From an uncultured Bacillota bacterium (GTDB lineage Bacteria; Bacillota_I; Bacilli_A; RF39; UBA660), in the NCBI GenBank assembly GCA_958428295.1, contig CAUAFL010000001.1, positions 1 to 64,000 of the forward strand: a stretch of DNA of 64,000 nt, in the 5' to 3' direction. The notes under the pieces are model-generated. The model was not told the origin of the DNA and did not search any database. It worked only from the letters and a program-made list of their open reading frames with translations. A program made the translations under genes and the position numbers. Shown here piece after piece: positions 50,480 to 59,966 of the stretch. The number at the start of each line of letters is the position of its first letter. Within the stretch, counting starts at the first letter, position 1.

Positions 50480-51400
50480 ATGTCATTTACAACCCAAATT
50501 AAAGATGAATTAACTACTTTATCGTTAACGGAAACGGAGAAAATCGCATTATTATCCGGTTTTTTTCGTAATAATGCCGTAGTTCAAGAGGGACATTTAA
50601 TTTTAACTAGTGAAAATTCTTTAATTGTTGAATATTTAACTATGTTATTAAATGCATACGAAAAGGTAAAATATGTAGTGAGCTTAGGTGAAAATAATAA
50701 TTTTAGTAAACGGCAATTGTATTTGATTGATGTATATGACAATATTGCTTATTTGACAGAACTATTATGTTTGTTTACAGAAGTACCTGATCATTATTTA
50801 GTAGCAGGAATAGAAGAACAGAAAGGGTACTTACGAGGTGTTTTTTTAACCTCAGGTAGTATCAATGATCCTAAGACTTCGCGTTATCATATGGAAATAT
50901 TTATGAATCATCCTCAAGAGGCCGTCTTTGTACAAAAAATTTTAAATTGTTTTGATTTAAATGCCAAGTTATTAAATCGTGATAAAGGTTATATGGTGTA
51001 TTTGAAAGAAGCAGAAAAAATTAGTGATTTTTTAAAACTGATAGGAGCGATGAAGGCCGTTTTATATTTTGAAACCATTCGTGTTTATCATGAAAAGAAA
51101 AATCAAACTAATCGACTTAATAATTGCGAGCAGGCGAATACGGATCGTGTTATTGAAACTGCTACGCAGCAATTGCATTATATCGATATTTTACGGGAAA
51201 ATTTGGCGGTAGAGTTATTAGATGATAAGACCAAAGAAGCTCTTATTTATCGAGAAAAATATCCAGAAGCCTCTTTAAAAGAATTAAGTGAAATTATTAG
51301 TTTGGAAACAGGGAAGGCTCTTTCTAAATCTGGTTTGAATCACCGTTTTCGGAAGATCAAGGCTTTGGCTAGTAAATTTGTGGAGAATGATAATTCATGA
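50480..51400 (+). CDS. whiA: Sporulation/cell division regulator WhiA
   Basis: A 306-residue DNA-binding protein with an N-terminal LAGLIDADG-like fold (L-S-G-F-F-R-N-N-A near 26, L-R-G-V-F-L-T-S-G-S near 113) and a C-terminal helix-turn-helix (S-L-K-E-L-S-E-I-I near 264). WhiA controls sporulation septation in Streptomyces and affects division and chromosome segregation in B. subtilis. ATG 50480 follows GAGGTGATAGG. It overlaps the next gene by 4 bp. Confidence 0.94.
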   Translation: MSFTTQIKDELTTLSLTETEKIALLSGFFRNNAVVQEGHLILTSENSLIVEYLTMLLNAYEKVKYVVSLGENNNFSKRQLYLIDVYDNIAYLTELLCLFTEVPDHYLVAGIEEQKGYLRGVFLTSGSINDPKTSRYHMEIFMNHPQEAVFVQKILNCFDLNAKLLNRDKGYMVYLKEAEKISDFLKLIGAMKAVLYFETIRVYHEKKNQTNRLNNCEQANTDRVIETATQQLHYIDILRENLAVELLDDKTKEALIYREKYPEASLKELSEIISLETGKALSKSGLNHRFRKIKALASKFVENDNS

Positions 51401-52521
51401 AACAATGGTTGCAAAAAGGGATTTTTATTATTATGTTTGTTTTTATTTGTGGTTGTCAAAGAACTAAGCAAACAGCAAAACCTGTGGTATCATCGGAGTT
51501 GTTTGGAGCTTATTATGAGCAAGCAGAAGCCCAACTGGAAAAGATGACGTTGGAGGAAAAAATTGGCCAATTATTTCTTATTCGCTTTAGTGAAGAGGGG
51601 ATAGCAAAAGATTTAGAGACGGTAGTTCCAGCAGGGTATGTGTTGTTTGCCAAAGATATAGAAGATCAAACAAAGGATAGTCTTCGTCAAAAGCTTGCTG
51701 CCTATCAACAACAAAGTTCTATTCCACTTATCTTTACGGTGGATGAGGAAGGAGGCATAGTGACTAGAATTAGTCGTTATTCTTCTTTTCGTGATCAAAG
51801 GTTTGAAAGCGTAAGAGATTACTATTTAAGTGGAGGAATTCCCAAATTAGTAGCAATAGAGGAAGAGAAAGACCAGTTATTAGCAGATTTAGGGATTCAA
51901 CTTAACTTGGCTCCTGTTGCAGATGTGTCTTTAAATCCTGAAGATTTTATTTATAATAGAACTTTGGGAGAGAAGGTTAACATTGTGGCTTCCTATATTC
52001 AAGCAATTGTCGAGAAGGCCAATCATTTATCTTTTGCGGTTACGTTAAAACATTTTCCTGGCTATGGAGGTAGTTTGGATACACATCGGGGTGTTAGTGT
52101 TGACTCAAGAAGTAGTAAGGAATTAAGAGAACAAAGTTTACCGCCTTTTATTGCTGGTATTAAGGCTAAGGTGCCGGTAATTATGGTGTCACATAATATC
52201 GTGCAAAGTTATGACGAAAATAGGCCTGCTTCTTTGTCTAAGGCGGTTCATAAAATATTACGTGAGTTAGGCTTTGAGGGTCTTATTGTGACTGATGACT
52301 TAGATATGACAGCGATTCAAGATAGTCTCAAGGGAGAGAATGAAGCTGTGGTGGCCTTAGAATCAGGCAATGACTTACTAATGACCTCTCAATATCAAGA
52401 AGATAGACAAGCTTTAGTAGATGCTATCAAGACGGGTAGAATTACGATATCTACTTTGAATGAGCGAGTTAAGCGTATTTTAGCTTTTAAATATCAATAT
52501 GGCATAATAAAAGAAACGTAG
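51397..52521 (+). CDS. Glycoside hydrolase family 3 lipoprotein (NagZ-like)
   Basis: A beta-N-acetylhexosaminidase-type enzyme. Hydrophobic N-terminus with a lipobox-like I-C-G-C20, so probably a lipoprotein. The GH3 barrel shows D-E-E-G-G near 113, K-H-F-P-G near 223, D-T-H-R-G with the NagZ-type His near 233, and nucleophile V-T-D-D-L-D-M near 303. The usual K-H-F-P-G-H-G reads P-G-Y-G. A role in peptidoglycan recycling is inferred. ATG 51397 overlaps the whiA stop. Length 374. Its stop codon abuts that of convergent clpP. Confidence 0.9.
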   Translation: MKQWLQKGIFIIMFVFICGCQRTKQTAKPVVSSELFGAYYEQAEAQLEKMTLEEKIGQLFLIRFSEEGIAKDLETVVPAGYVLFAKDIEDQTKDSLRQKLAAYQQQSSIPLIFTVDEEGGIVTRISRYSSFRDQRFESVRDYYLSGGIPKLVAIEEEKDQLLADLGIQLNLAPVADVSLNPEDFIYNRTLGEKVNIVASYIQAIVEKANHLSFAVTLKHFPGYGGSLDTHRGVSVDSRSSKELREQSLPPFIAGIKAKVPVIMVSHNIVQSYDENRPASLSKAVHKILRELGFEGLIVTDDLDMTAIQDSLKGENEAVVALESGNDLLMTSQYQEDRQALVDAIKTGRITISTLNERVKRILAFKYQYGIIKET

Positions 52522-52537
52522 TTACGCTTCTTTTTCT
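52508..52537. terminator. Bidirectional terminator between the GH3 gene and clpP
   Basis: The stem AAGAAACGTA (52511-52520) pairs with TACGCTTCTT (52523-52532), with runs of A and T on the two sides. The two convergent stop codons are adjacent (52519-52521 and 52522-52524) inside the hairpin. Confidence 0.8.
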
Positions 52538-53112
52538 AATATTTTATCAATAAGTCCATATTGTTTTGCCATTCTTGGATCCATAAAATTATCGCGGTCT
52601 GTATCCTGTTCTACCTCTTTTAGTGGTTTTCCGGTATTTTTGGCTAGGATCTCATTTAATTTATGCTTGGTTTTTAAAATATGTTCAGCGGCAATTTTTA
52701 TTTCAGTTGCTTGTCCTTTAGCGCCTCCTAGCGGTTGGTGAATCATCACTTCACTGTTAGGAAGACAATATCGTTTTTTCTTCTTTCCACTGGAAAGGAG
52801 AAAAGCGGCCATCGATGCAGCCATTCCAAGACAGATCGTCGAAACATCGCTTTTAATAAAATTCATGGTGTCGTAAATGGCCATTCCTGCTGTAACACTT
52901 CCGCCTGGAGAGTTAATATATAAAGAGATATCTTCATGATTTAAAGAATCTAGATATAGTAGTTCTGCCACCACCGTATTAGCTAGCAGATCGTCAATTT
53001 CTCCCGTTAATAAAATAATTCTATTTTTTAATAATCTTGAGAAAATATCATAACTTCTTTCACCATTTGTTTCTTTATCGACAATCATTGGTACTAAGTT
53101 CATATTTATCAT
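52522..53112 (-). CDS. clpP: ATP-dependent Clp protease proteolytic subunit ClpP
   Basis: Serine protease barrel partner of ClpC. The catalytic triad is seen: serine in M-A-A-S-M-A-A, histidine in M-I-H-Q-P-L-G-G, aspartate in D-R-D-N-F-M. About 196 residues, the standard length. The start is the ATG at 53112 (reverse strand), since AGGTGA (53118-53123) is well spaced; upstream codons overlap this site. It is encoded on the opposite strand to most genes here. Confidence 0.96.
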   Translation of the reverse strand: MINMNLVPMIVDKETNGERSYDIFSRLLKNRIILLTGEIDDLLANTVVAELLYLDSLNHEDISLYINSPGGSVTAGMAIYDTMNFIKSDVSTICLGMAASMAAFLLSSGKKKKRYCLPNSEVMIHQPLGGAKGQATEIKIAAEHILKTKHKLNEILAKNTGKPLKEVEQDTDRDNFMDPRMAKQYGLIDKILEKEA

Positions 53113-53237
53113 TATCATCACCTAATTCTACTATATCCATTGTCTAAAGAATTTATACAAGTCTTATTTCGCTAAAATTATTAGACATTACTCCTCGGTT
53201 TTGATATACTTAACTTAGAATAAAAGAGGGTGTGACC

Positions 53238-54893
53238 ATGATTGAGACAATTGAAGTGGTAATGAATGGCCATAAAACGGCTGTTCCTTCAGGGACCACT
53301 TTATTACAGCTTAGTAAAGAGGTAGCGAAAGAGTATCGTTTTCCCATTATTATTGCTACTGTCAATGGTAGTTATAAAGAGCTTAGTTATGTAGTCAACG
53401 ATTCTTGTACGGTTGATTTTTTCGATTTGAATTCAAAAGTCGGAAATCGCACCCATATTGCCGGACTTACCTTTTTATTGTTAGTAGCCGTTAAAGAGTT
53501 ATATGGAGAAAAAGCGAATATTATTGTCCAGCATTCTCTAGATAAAGGTCTTTATATAGAAACAACTTTTCCAATAAGTACAACTTTAGTTAAATCCATT
53601 GGTAAGAAAATGTTACAATTGGTAGAGATGGATTTGTCGATTGCCAAGGTGAGTGTAGAACGGGTTTCTGCCATTCATTATTTTGAAAGTATAGAAGATA
53701 TGGCCAAGGCCAATATTATGAAATATAATACCAATACTTTTGTCACTCTCTATCGATTGAGTAATTATTATAATTACTTTTATCACCAAATGCCGCCTTC
53801 TACCTCAGTATTAAAAGATTTCAAACTCACTTATTTACATGATAATGGTTTTATCTTGCAATTTCCAACGATTTATTCTAATAATCGAATTAAAGAATAC
53901 GAACATCACCCCCATATGTTCCAAGTGTTTAAGGAATGCCATGACTGGGCAAAATTGATGAAAATAGAAAATTTGTCTGATTTAAATAGTATTGTATCAC
54001 AAGGCAAAATTGATGATTTGATCCGTATTGATGAGACTTTACAAAGTAATCGTCTATTAGAGGTAGCGAAAAAAATTGTTGCTAAAAAAGATACTTTGAA
54101 AGTTATTTTGTTGGCAGGACCTTCTTCGTCTGGTAAGACGACGACTACTACTAAGTTATGTATGTACTTACAAAGTTTTGGTTTGCATCCTAAGATGCTT
54201 AGTATGGATGACTATTTTGTAGAACGCCAAGAAACACCGCTTAATGAAGAAGGACAGCCTGACTATGAGTGTTTTGAGGCTGTTGATACGAAGATGATGG
54301 CGGAGCAGATTGCTTTATTGTTAAAAGGTGAAACCGTTGTTGTGCCTGTTTATAATTTTATTGAGGGAAAAAAGAATTTTGTTAAAGAACTTTTTCTTTT
54401 AGAAGATGATATTTTGTTAATTGAAGGAATTCATGCTTTAAACCCTGCTGTTTTAGATTCTATTCCCGCGATTCATAAGTTTAAAATTTATTTGTCGGCT
54501 TTAACGGAATTAAATATTGATAGTCATAACCGTTTCTCTACTACTGATAATCGTTTATTACGTCGGATGATTCGTGATAATCGTACTAGGGGGTATACCC
54601 CTGAAGATACGCTTAAGGTTTGGCCCAATGTTCGTACTGGGGAGGAAAAATTTATTTTTCCTTATCAAGATGAAGCAGATGTGACGATTAATACTGCTTT
54701 AATTTATGAACTAGGTGTGTTAAAAACATATGTTGAACCTTTATTATTTTCGGTTTCAGAAAATTCTCAGTATTATGAAGAAGCGAAACGCTTGTTAAAT
54801 TTATTGCGTCTTATTTTACCTATTCCTAGTGAAGCTATTCCAGATGATTCTATTATTCGAGAGTTTATTGGTGGTAGTTGTTTTCATGAATAA
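53238..54893 (+). CDS. TGS-domain nucleoside (uridine) kinase
   Basis: A 551-residue fusion. The N-terminal part (about 1-60) is a TGS domain, followed by a ThrRS/AlaRS second-additional-like region with H-Y-F-E near 148. The C-terminal half is a uridine-kinase-like P-loop enzyme with Walker A G-P-S-S-S-G-K-T near 294. Genes of this type are known in Clostridia and other Firmicutes as nucleoside kinases. The synthetase-like part has no aminoacylation core, so it is not ThrRS. ATG 53238 is chosen; GTG 53232 lies in the AGAGGGTG ribosome site. Confidence 0.88.
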   Translation: MIETIEVVMNGHKTAVPSGTTLLQLSKEVAKEYRFPIIIATVNGSYKELSYVVNDSCTVDFFDLNSKVGNRTHIAGLTFLLLVAVKELYGEKANIIVQHSLDKGLYIETTFPISTTLVKSIGKKMLQLVEMDLSIAKVSVERVSAIHYFESIEDMAKANIMKYNTNTFVTLYRLSNYYNYFYHQMPPSTSVLKDFKLTYLHDNGFILQFPTIYSNNRIKEYEHHPHMFQVFKECHDWAKLMKIENLSDLNSIVSQGKIDDLIRIDETLQSNRLLEVAKKIVAKKDTLKVILLAGPSSSGKTTTTTKLCMYLQSFGLHPKMLSMDDYFVERQETPLNEEGQPDYECFEAVDTKMMAEQIALLLKGETVVVPVYNFIEGKKNFVKELFLLEDDILLIEGIHALNPAVLDSIPAIHKFKIYLSALTELNIDSHNRFSTTDNRLLRRMIRDNRTRGYTPEDTLKVWPNVRTGEEKFIFPYQDEADVTINTALIYELGVLKTYVEPLLFSVSENSQYYEEAKRLLNLLRLILPIPSEAIPDDSIIREFIGGSCFHE

Positions 54894-54927
54894 AAAACAA
54901 GTTCTATTGGTTAGATCTTGTTTTTTT
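54892..54927. terminator. Bidirectional terminator between kinase and ferritin-like genes
   Basis: AAAAAACAAG (54892-54901) / CTTGTTTTTTT (54917-54927), a long loop between; it can serve both convergent genes. Confidence 0.8.
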
Positions 54928-55428
54928 GGTAAATTTATTTAAATAGTATTGAAATATTTGTAAATGAATTTGTTCATCTTCAATAATTCTAGTTAGCAAA
55001 TTTTGAATATAAATATCTCGAATAAGGTGACGATGTTGTTGGTATTGATTGATGGCAGCAGTTTCTTTTTCGATGTCAGTTTTTAGTAAGGCAACAATGT
55101 TTTTTTCATAGGTAACAAAGTTTGCGTTCCAATATTTTTCTTGTCGAGTTTTTAAGTCAATGGTTCGGTATTTGGGATCAACACCTAATAAAGAAATTGT
55201 CTCTCCTAATAACTGTAAGTGGTGCATTTCTACTTCTGAAATATGATGAAGTGCCATAGCAATTTCTTGGTATTGTTGATTTTGTGTTAAATATTGATAT
55301 AAGTATAAATGTATAGCTGTCTCTTCACTGACAGTACCAGCATAGTCTTCTAGTAATAATACCGCATAATAAGGGTTTTTTGCTTCTACTCGTGGACTGG
55401 GGTAGGGTAACTTAGCTTGATAATCCAT
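54904..55428 (-). CDS. Ferritin-like/rubrerythrin-type diiron protein
   Basis: A 174-residue four-helix ferritin-like protein. Metal-ligand motifs are complete: E-E-T-A near 34, E-M-H-H near 68 (ExxH), E-T-A-A near 125 and E-Q-I-H near 158 (ExxH). The N-terminus Y-P-S-P-R-V and N-P-Y-Y-A resembles ferritin-like proteins common in spore-forming Firmicutes. No rubredoxin cysteines, so not a classical rubrerythrin. Oxidative-stress or coat-associated manganese/iron function is inferred. ATG 55428 (reverse) has AGGAGC upstream. Confidence 0.82.
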   Translation of the reverse strand: MDYQAKLPYPSPRVEAKNPYYAVLLLEDYAGTVSEETAIHLYLYQYLTQNQQYQEIAMALHHISEVEMHHLQLLGETISLLGVDPKYRTIDLKTRQEKYWNANFVTYEKNIVALLKTDIEKETAAINQYQQHRHLIRDIYIQNLLTRIIEDEQIHLQIFQYYLNKFTKKTRSNQ

Positions 55429-55508
55429 CAAAATGCTCCTTTCTTTATACTATATTCGTAAAAAAAGGAAATTAGAAGGTAGCGTCTTGATAAAAACAAA
55501 TAAAACGA

Positions 55509-55537
55509 TTGACTTTCACATAGACTAATGATATATT
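55509..55537 (+). promoter_or_regulatory. str operon promoter
   Basis: TTGACT (55509-55514), 17 bp, TATATT (55532-55537), about 100 bp before rpsL. A near-consensus sigma-A promoter as expected for a ribosomal operon. Confidence 0.8.
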
Positions 55538-55557
55538 ATGTTTGCTGATTAAATTTT

Positions 55558-55578
55558 GTTTTGCGCCTAACGCAAAAC
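55558..55578 (+). promoter_or_regulatory. Leader hairpin of the str operon
   Basis: GTTTTGCG (55558-55565) pairs with CGCAAAAC (55571-55578), loop CCTAA, followed by T-rich TTTATTTAG. It lies about 15 nt into the predicted leader. It may be a ribosomal-protein feedback or attenuation element. Confidence 0.65.
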
Positions 55579-55638
55579 TTTATTTAGAAGTTAAAATGAT
55601 ACACCCGGATATGTGTAAAGAAAGGAGATATATTTTAT

Positions 55639-56049
55639 ATGACTACAATTAACCAGTTAGTCCGTAAAGGAAGAGGAAAAAAGGTACGTAAGAGTAAAGC
55701 ACCAGTTTTAAATGTTGGTGTTAATACTATTAGAAGAAAACAAACTAATAATTCATCTCCCCAGAAACGTGGCGTATGTACCCGTGTGGGAACGAAGACA
55801 CCTAAGAAACCAAACTCAGCATTACGGAAGTATGCCCGTGTTCGTTTAAGTAATGGTAAGGAAGTAGATACTTACATTCCTGGTATTGGACATAACTTAC
55901 AAGAACATAGTGTGGTACTTGTGCGTGGTGGACGTGTAAAGGACTTAATCGGAGTTCGTTATCATATCGTTCGCGGAGCGCTTGATACTGCCGGAGTCAA
56001 AGATAGAAAACAAGGTCGTAGTAAATACGGCGCTAAAAGACCTAAGTAG
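55639..56049 (+). CDS. rpsL: 30S ribosomal protein S12
   Basis: A decoding-centre protein of 136 residues. The K-K-P-N-S-A-L-R-K loop is normal, with the lysine linked to streptomycin sensitivity. The second loop reads [10 protein letters not shown]. The isoleucine (residue 104, codon ATC at 55948) replaces a proline that is nearly invariant in bacteria. Start ATG 55639 behind AAGGAG. First gene of the rpsL-rpsG-fusA-tuf operon. Confidence 0.98.
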   Translation: MTTINQLVRKGRGKKVRKSKAPVLNVGVNTIRRKQTNNSSPQKRGVCTRVGTKTPKKPNSALRKYARVRLSNGKEVDTYIPGIGHNLQEHSVVLVRGGRVKDLIGVRYHIVRGALDTAGVKDRKQGRSKYGAKRPK

Positions 56050-56078
56050 AATTATTTTTTGGAAGGAGGAAATAGAAT

Positions 56079-56546
56079 ATGCGTAAACGTCGTGCTGTAA
56101 AAAGAGATGTATTGCCAGATCCTATCTATAAATCTAAAACAGTTACTAAACTTGTGAATACAATTATGTTAGATGGAAAAAAGGGAACGGCACAAACACT
56201 TTTGTATGAAGCATTTGATACAATTAAAAATAAAACAGGAAAAGATCCATTAGAAGTGTTTACTGAAGCGATGGATAATATTCGTCCTACTGTCGAAGTT
56301 AAGTCACGTCGAGTAGGGGGGAGTAATTATCAGGTACCAGTAGAAGTAACACCAGCTCGTGCGGAAGCGTTAGCGCTTCGTTGGTTAGTGAAATTTTCAA
56401 GAAGCCGTGGTGGTCGTGGAATGGCTGATAATTTGGCGAATGAAATTATGGATGCCGCTAATGGTACAGGAGCAGCAGTGAAAAAACGAGAAGATACTCA
56501 TCGGATGGCAGAAGCCAATAAAGCTTATGCTCATTATCGTTGGTAG
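56079..56546 (+). CDS. rpsG: 30S ribosomal protein S7
   Basis: A 155-residue primary assembly protein of the 30S head. The N-terminus M-R-K-R-R-A, the D-P-I-Y-K-S motif, [18 protein letters not shown] near 75-92 and the A-L-R-W-L-V core are typical. ATG 56079 is preceded by GGAAGGAGG. It lies 29 bp after rpsL and 12 bp before fusA. In E. coli S7 is the translational repressor of this operon; whether this holds here is unknown. Confidence 0.98.
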   Translation: MRKRRAVKRDVLPDPIYKSKTVTKLVNTIMLDGKKGTAQTLLYEAFDTIKNKTGKDPLEVFTEAMDNIRPTVEVKSRRVGGSNYQVPVEVTPARAEALALRWLVKFSRSRGGRGMADNLANEIMDAANGTGAAVKKREDTHRMAEANKAYAHYRW

Positions 56547-56558
56547 AAAGGAGAACCT

Positions 56559-58628
56559 ATGGCAAGAGATACGTCTTTAGAAAAGACAAGAAATTTTGGA
56601 ATTATGGCTCATATTGATGCTGGTAAGACTACTTGTACAGAACGTATTTTGTATCATACTGGTAAAATCCATAAAATAGGTGAGACACATGAAGGGGCTG
56701 CCCAAATGGACTGGATGGAGCAAGAAAAAGAGCGTGGTATTACCATTACCTCAGCAGCTACAACAGCTCATTGGAAAGGCTATCGCTATAATATTATCGA
56801 TACACCAGGACACGTCGATTTTACGATCGAAGTTAGTCGTAGTTTACGAGTACTGGATGGGTCTGTGGCATTACTTGATGCTCAGGCTGGTGTTGAGTCG
56901 CAGATGGAGACTGTTTGGCGACAAGCGGATGAGTTTAAAGTACCTAGAATTATTTTTGCAAATAAAATGGATAAAATGGGTGCTAATTTTGAATACAGTT
57001 TGAAAACAATTAAGGATCGTCTTGGTGTTAATGCGAAGCCAATTGAATGGCCTATCGGGGCAGAAGATAATTTTAAAGGGGTAATTGATTTAGTTACCAT
57101 GAAAGCTTATCAATTCGATGGTAAACCAGAAGAAGAGGCTGAAGAAATTGAGATTCCAGCTGATTTAAAAGCGTTGGCAGAAGAAAAGCATGCGGATTTA
57201 ATTGAGGCGGTGGCTGAGTTTGATGATGAAATGATGGAAAAATATCTCGAAGGAGAAGATATTTCTGTTGAGATGTTAAAATCGGCAATTCGTAAAGGGT
57301 GTTTAAAAGCTGCATTTTTCCCTGTTATGTGTGGTACAGCACTAGGAAATAAGGGAATTAAGCCACTTTTAAATGCAGTTATTGATTATTTACCAAGCCC
57401 TGTTGATACAGAGGCAATTACGGGACATAATTTAAAAGGGGAAGAAGAGCTTCGTCATCCAAATGATAATGAACCATTTAGTGCGTTAGCTTTTAAAGTG
57501 ATGACCGATCCATTTGTAGGACGTCTTACATTCTTCCGTGTTTATTCAGGACATTTGAGTAGTGGTAGTTATGTTTTAAATTCTACCAAAGATAGTAAAG
57601 AGCGGATTGGTCGTATTTTACAGATGCATGCGAATAATCGAAATGAAATTACGGATGTTTATACAGGGGATATTGCGGCAGCAGTAGGTCTTAAGAATAC
57701 CACAACGGGAGATACCTTATGTGATGAGAAGAAGCCAATTATTTTAGAAAAGCTTAGTGTACCGGAACCAGTTATTCAGTTAGCTGTGGAACCTAAATCA
57801 AAGGCTGATCAAGATAAGATGGGAATCGCTTTACAAAAATTAGCAGAAGAAGATCCTACTTTTAAAGTTCATACGGATCATGAGACTGGTCAAACGGTAA
57901 TTGCAGGAATGGGTGAGTTACATCTTGATGTTTTAGTTGATCGAATGAAGCGGGAATTTCATGTAGAAGCCAATGTTGGAGCGCCGCAAGTGTCTTATCG
58001 TGAAACAATTAAACAAAGTGCTGAATGTGAAGGTAAGTATATCAAACAATCTGGTGGACGTGGTCAATATGGTCATGTTTGGATTAAGTTTGAGCCAAAT
58101 AAAGATAAAGGATATGAATTTGTTGACAGTATTGTTGGTGGTGTTGTACCTCGAGAATATATTCCTGTCGTTGATAAAGGATTACAAGAAGCTATGCAGA
58201 CTGGTATTTTAGCTGGCTATCCAATGATTGATGTGAAAGCAACTCTTTATGATGGTTCCTATCATGATGTTGATTCTAATGAAATGGCCTTTAAAATTGC
58301 TGCCAGTCTTGCTTTGAAAGAAGCGAAGAATAAGTGTCAAGCTGTATTGTTAGAACCAATTATGAAAGTTGAAGTCACTACTCCAGATGAGTATTTTGGT
58401 AATGTTATGGGAGATTTGACGAGTCGTCGTGGTCGTCCTTTAGGCCAAGAAAGTATGGGAAATGCAGTAAAACTTTCAGCAATGGTTCCCCTTTCAGAAA
58501 TGTTTGGGTATGCTACTAATTTAAGAAGTAATACGCAGGGTCGTGGAAACTTTGTGATGACTTTTGATCATTATGAAGAAGTACCTAAAAATATTGCCGA
58601 AGAAATTATTAAAAAGAGTGGTAATTAA
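56559..58628 (+). CDS. fusA: Elongation factor G
   Basis: Translocase GTPase. Motifs G1 A-H-I-D-A-G-K-T-T near 17, G3 D-T-P-G-H near 83, and G4 N-K-M-D near 137 are intact, followed by domains II-V. The 689 residues are standard for bacterial EF-G1. ATG 56559 follows GAAAGGAG. Fusidic-acid-related residues were not examined. It is cotranscribed with rpsL and rpsG; tuf has an additional promoter. Confidence 0.98.
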   Translation: MARDTSLEKTRNFGIMAHIDAGKTTCTERILYHTGKIHKIGETHEGAAQMDWMEQEKERGITITSAATTAHWKGYRYNIIDTPGHVDFTIEVSRSLRVLDGSVALLDAQAGVESQMETVWRQADEFKVPRIIFANKMDKMGANFEYSLKTIKDRLGVNAKPIEWPIGAEDNFKGVIDLVTMKAYQFDGKPEEEAEEIEIPADLKALAEEKHADLIEAVAEFDDEMMEKYLEGEDISVEMLKSAIRKGCLKAAFFPVMCGTALGNKGIKPLLNAVIDYLPSPVDTEAITGHNLKGEEELRHPNDNEPFSALAFKVMTDPFVGRLTFFRVYSGHLSSGSYVLNSTKDSKERIGRILQMHANNRNEITDVYTGDIAAAVGLKNTTTGDTLCDEKKPIILEKLSVPEPVIQLAVEPKSKADQDKMGIALQKLAEEDPTFKVHTDHETGQTVIAGMGELHLDVLVDRMKREFHVEANVGAPQVSYRETIKQSAECEGKYIKQSGGRGQYGHVWIKFEPNKDKGYEFVDSIVGGVVPREYIPVVDKGLQEAMQTGILAGYPMIDVKATLYDGSYHDVDSNEMAFKIAASLALKEAKNKCQAVLLEPIMKVEVTTPDEYFGNVMGDLTSRRGRPLGQESMGNAVKLSAMVPLSEMFGYATNLRSNTQGRGNFVMTFDHYEEVPKNIAEEIIKKSGN

Positions 58629-58657
58629 AAACTCTTTACTAAAAAAGTTCTAAACAG

Positions 58658-58686
58658 TTGCAAAAAAATCAATTGTTAGATAAAAT
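58658..58686 (+). promoter_or_regulatory. tuf promoter
   Basis: TTGCAA (58658-58663), 17 bp, TAAAAT (58681-58686) in the fusA-tuf gap, 32 bp before ATG. Confidence 0.7.
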
Positions 58687-58717
58687 ATAAGTTGTAAATA
58701 AAAAAGGAGGAAATATT

Positions 58718-59908
58718 ATGGCAAAAGAAAAATTTGACCGTTCAAAACCACATGTTAACATTGGTACAATTGGACACGTAGATCATGGTAAAACTACTTT
58801 AACAGCAGCAATTACTAAATGTCTACATGATAAGAATTCTGCTTGGGCTGATTTCACTGATTATGCAAATATCGATAAGGCTCCAGAAGAAAGAGAACGT
58901 GGTATTACGATTAATACTTCACACGTTGAATATCAAACAGAAAAGCGTCATTATGCACATGTTGACTGTCCAGGACATGCTGACTATGTAAAGAATATGA
59001 TTACAGGTGCAGCTCAGATGGATGGAGCAATTCTTGTAATTGCAGCAACCGATGGTGCTATGGCTCAAACTCGTGAACATATCTTATTATCACGTCAAGT
59101 TGGGGTACCTCGTATGGTTGTCTTCTTAAATAAATGTGATATGGTTGATGATGAAGAGTTAATTGATTTAGTAGAAATGGAAGTTCGTGACTTATTAAAT
59201 GAATATGGTTACGAAGGTGATGATACACCAGTTATTAAGGGTTCTGCTCTTAAGGCTCTTGAAGGAGAAGAAAAATATGTTAACGCTATCTATGAACTTA
59301 TGGATGCTGTTGATGAATGGATCCCAACTCCTGAACGTGATACTGATAAACCATTCTTAATGAGTATTGAAGACGTTTTCACTATTACTGGTCGTGGTAC
59401 AGTTGTTACAGGACGTGTTGAACGTGGACAATTAAAACTTAATGATGAAGTTGAAATTATTGGTATTCGTGATACGCAAAAGACAGTTGTTACAGGAATT
59501 GAAATGTTCCGTAAACAATTAGATTTTGCTGAAGCTGGTGATAATGCTGGTGTACTTCTTCGTGGTATTTCTCGGGAACAAGTAGAACGTGGACAAGTTC
59601 TTGCGAAACCAGGAAGTGTTCATCCACATTGCAAATTTAAGGCAGAAGTATACGTTCTAAGCAAAGAAGAAGGCGGACGTCATACACCATTCTTCTCAAA
59701 TTATCGTCCACAATTTTATTTTAGAACAACAGATGTTACTGGTGTAGTTACCTTACCTGAAGGGGTAGAAATGGTAATGCCAGGAGATAACATTACTATG
59801 GAAGTTGAATTGATTCACCCAATTGCTATTGAAAAGGGTACAAAATTCTCTATTCGTGAAGGTGGCCGTACGGTTGGTGCCGGTGTTGTTTCAGAAATTG
59901 TTGAATAA
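58718..59908 (+). CDS. tuf: Elongation factor Tu
   Basis: Delivers aminoacyl-tRNA. G1 G-H-V-D-H-G-K-T-T near 19-27, G3 D-C-P-G-H near 83, G4 N-K-C-D near 138, then the OB-type domains. Length is 396 residues. After T-D-G (111-113) the sequence reads A-M-A-Q-T where most EF-Tu proteins have P-M-P-Q-T. Ribosome site AAAAAGGAGG. It has its own promoter and ends in a strong terminator; rpsJ does not follow, so the S10 operon is elsewhere. Confidence 0.98.
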   Translation: MAKEKFDRSKPHVNIGTIGHVDHGKTTLTAAITKCLHDKNSAWADFTDYANIDKAPEERERGITINTSHVEYQTEKRHYAHVDCPGHADYVKNMITGAAQMDGAILVIAATDGAMAQTREHILLSRQVGVPRMVVFLNKCDMVDDEELIDLVEMEVRDLLNEYGYEGDDTPVIKGSALKALEGEEKYVNAIYELMDAVDEWIPTPERDTDKPFLMSIEDVFTITGRGTVVTGRVERGQLKLNDEVEIIGIRDTQKTVVTGIEMFRKQLDFAEAGDNAGVLLRGISREQVERGQVLAKPGSVHPHCKFKAEVYVLSKEEGGRHTPFFSNYRPQFYFRTTDVTGVVTLPEGVEMVMPGDNITMEVELIHPIAIEKGTKFSIREGGRTVGAGVVSEIVE

Positions 59909-59913
59909 AGATG

Positions 59914-59941
59914 AAAAAGGAAGCCATTGCTTCTTTTTTTT
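59914..59941 (+). terminator. tuf terminator
   Basis: GAAGC (59920-59924) / GCTTC (59929-59933), loop CATT, flanked by A-run and eight T. Confidence 0.9.
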
Positions 59942-59966
59942 GATATAATTTTAATAGGTGATAAAA

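Noticed and set aside
53238..54893. Threonyl-tRNA synthetase fragment or pseudogene
   Set aside because: The TGS and SAD-like start resembles ThrRS, but the C-terminal half is an intact P-loop uridine-kinase type enzyme. The frame is uninterrupted, and this architecture is known.
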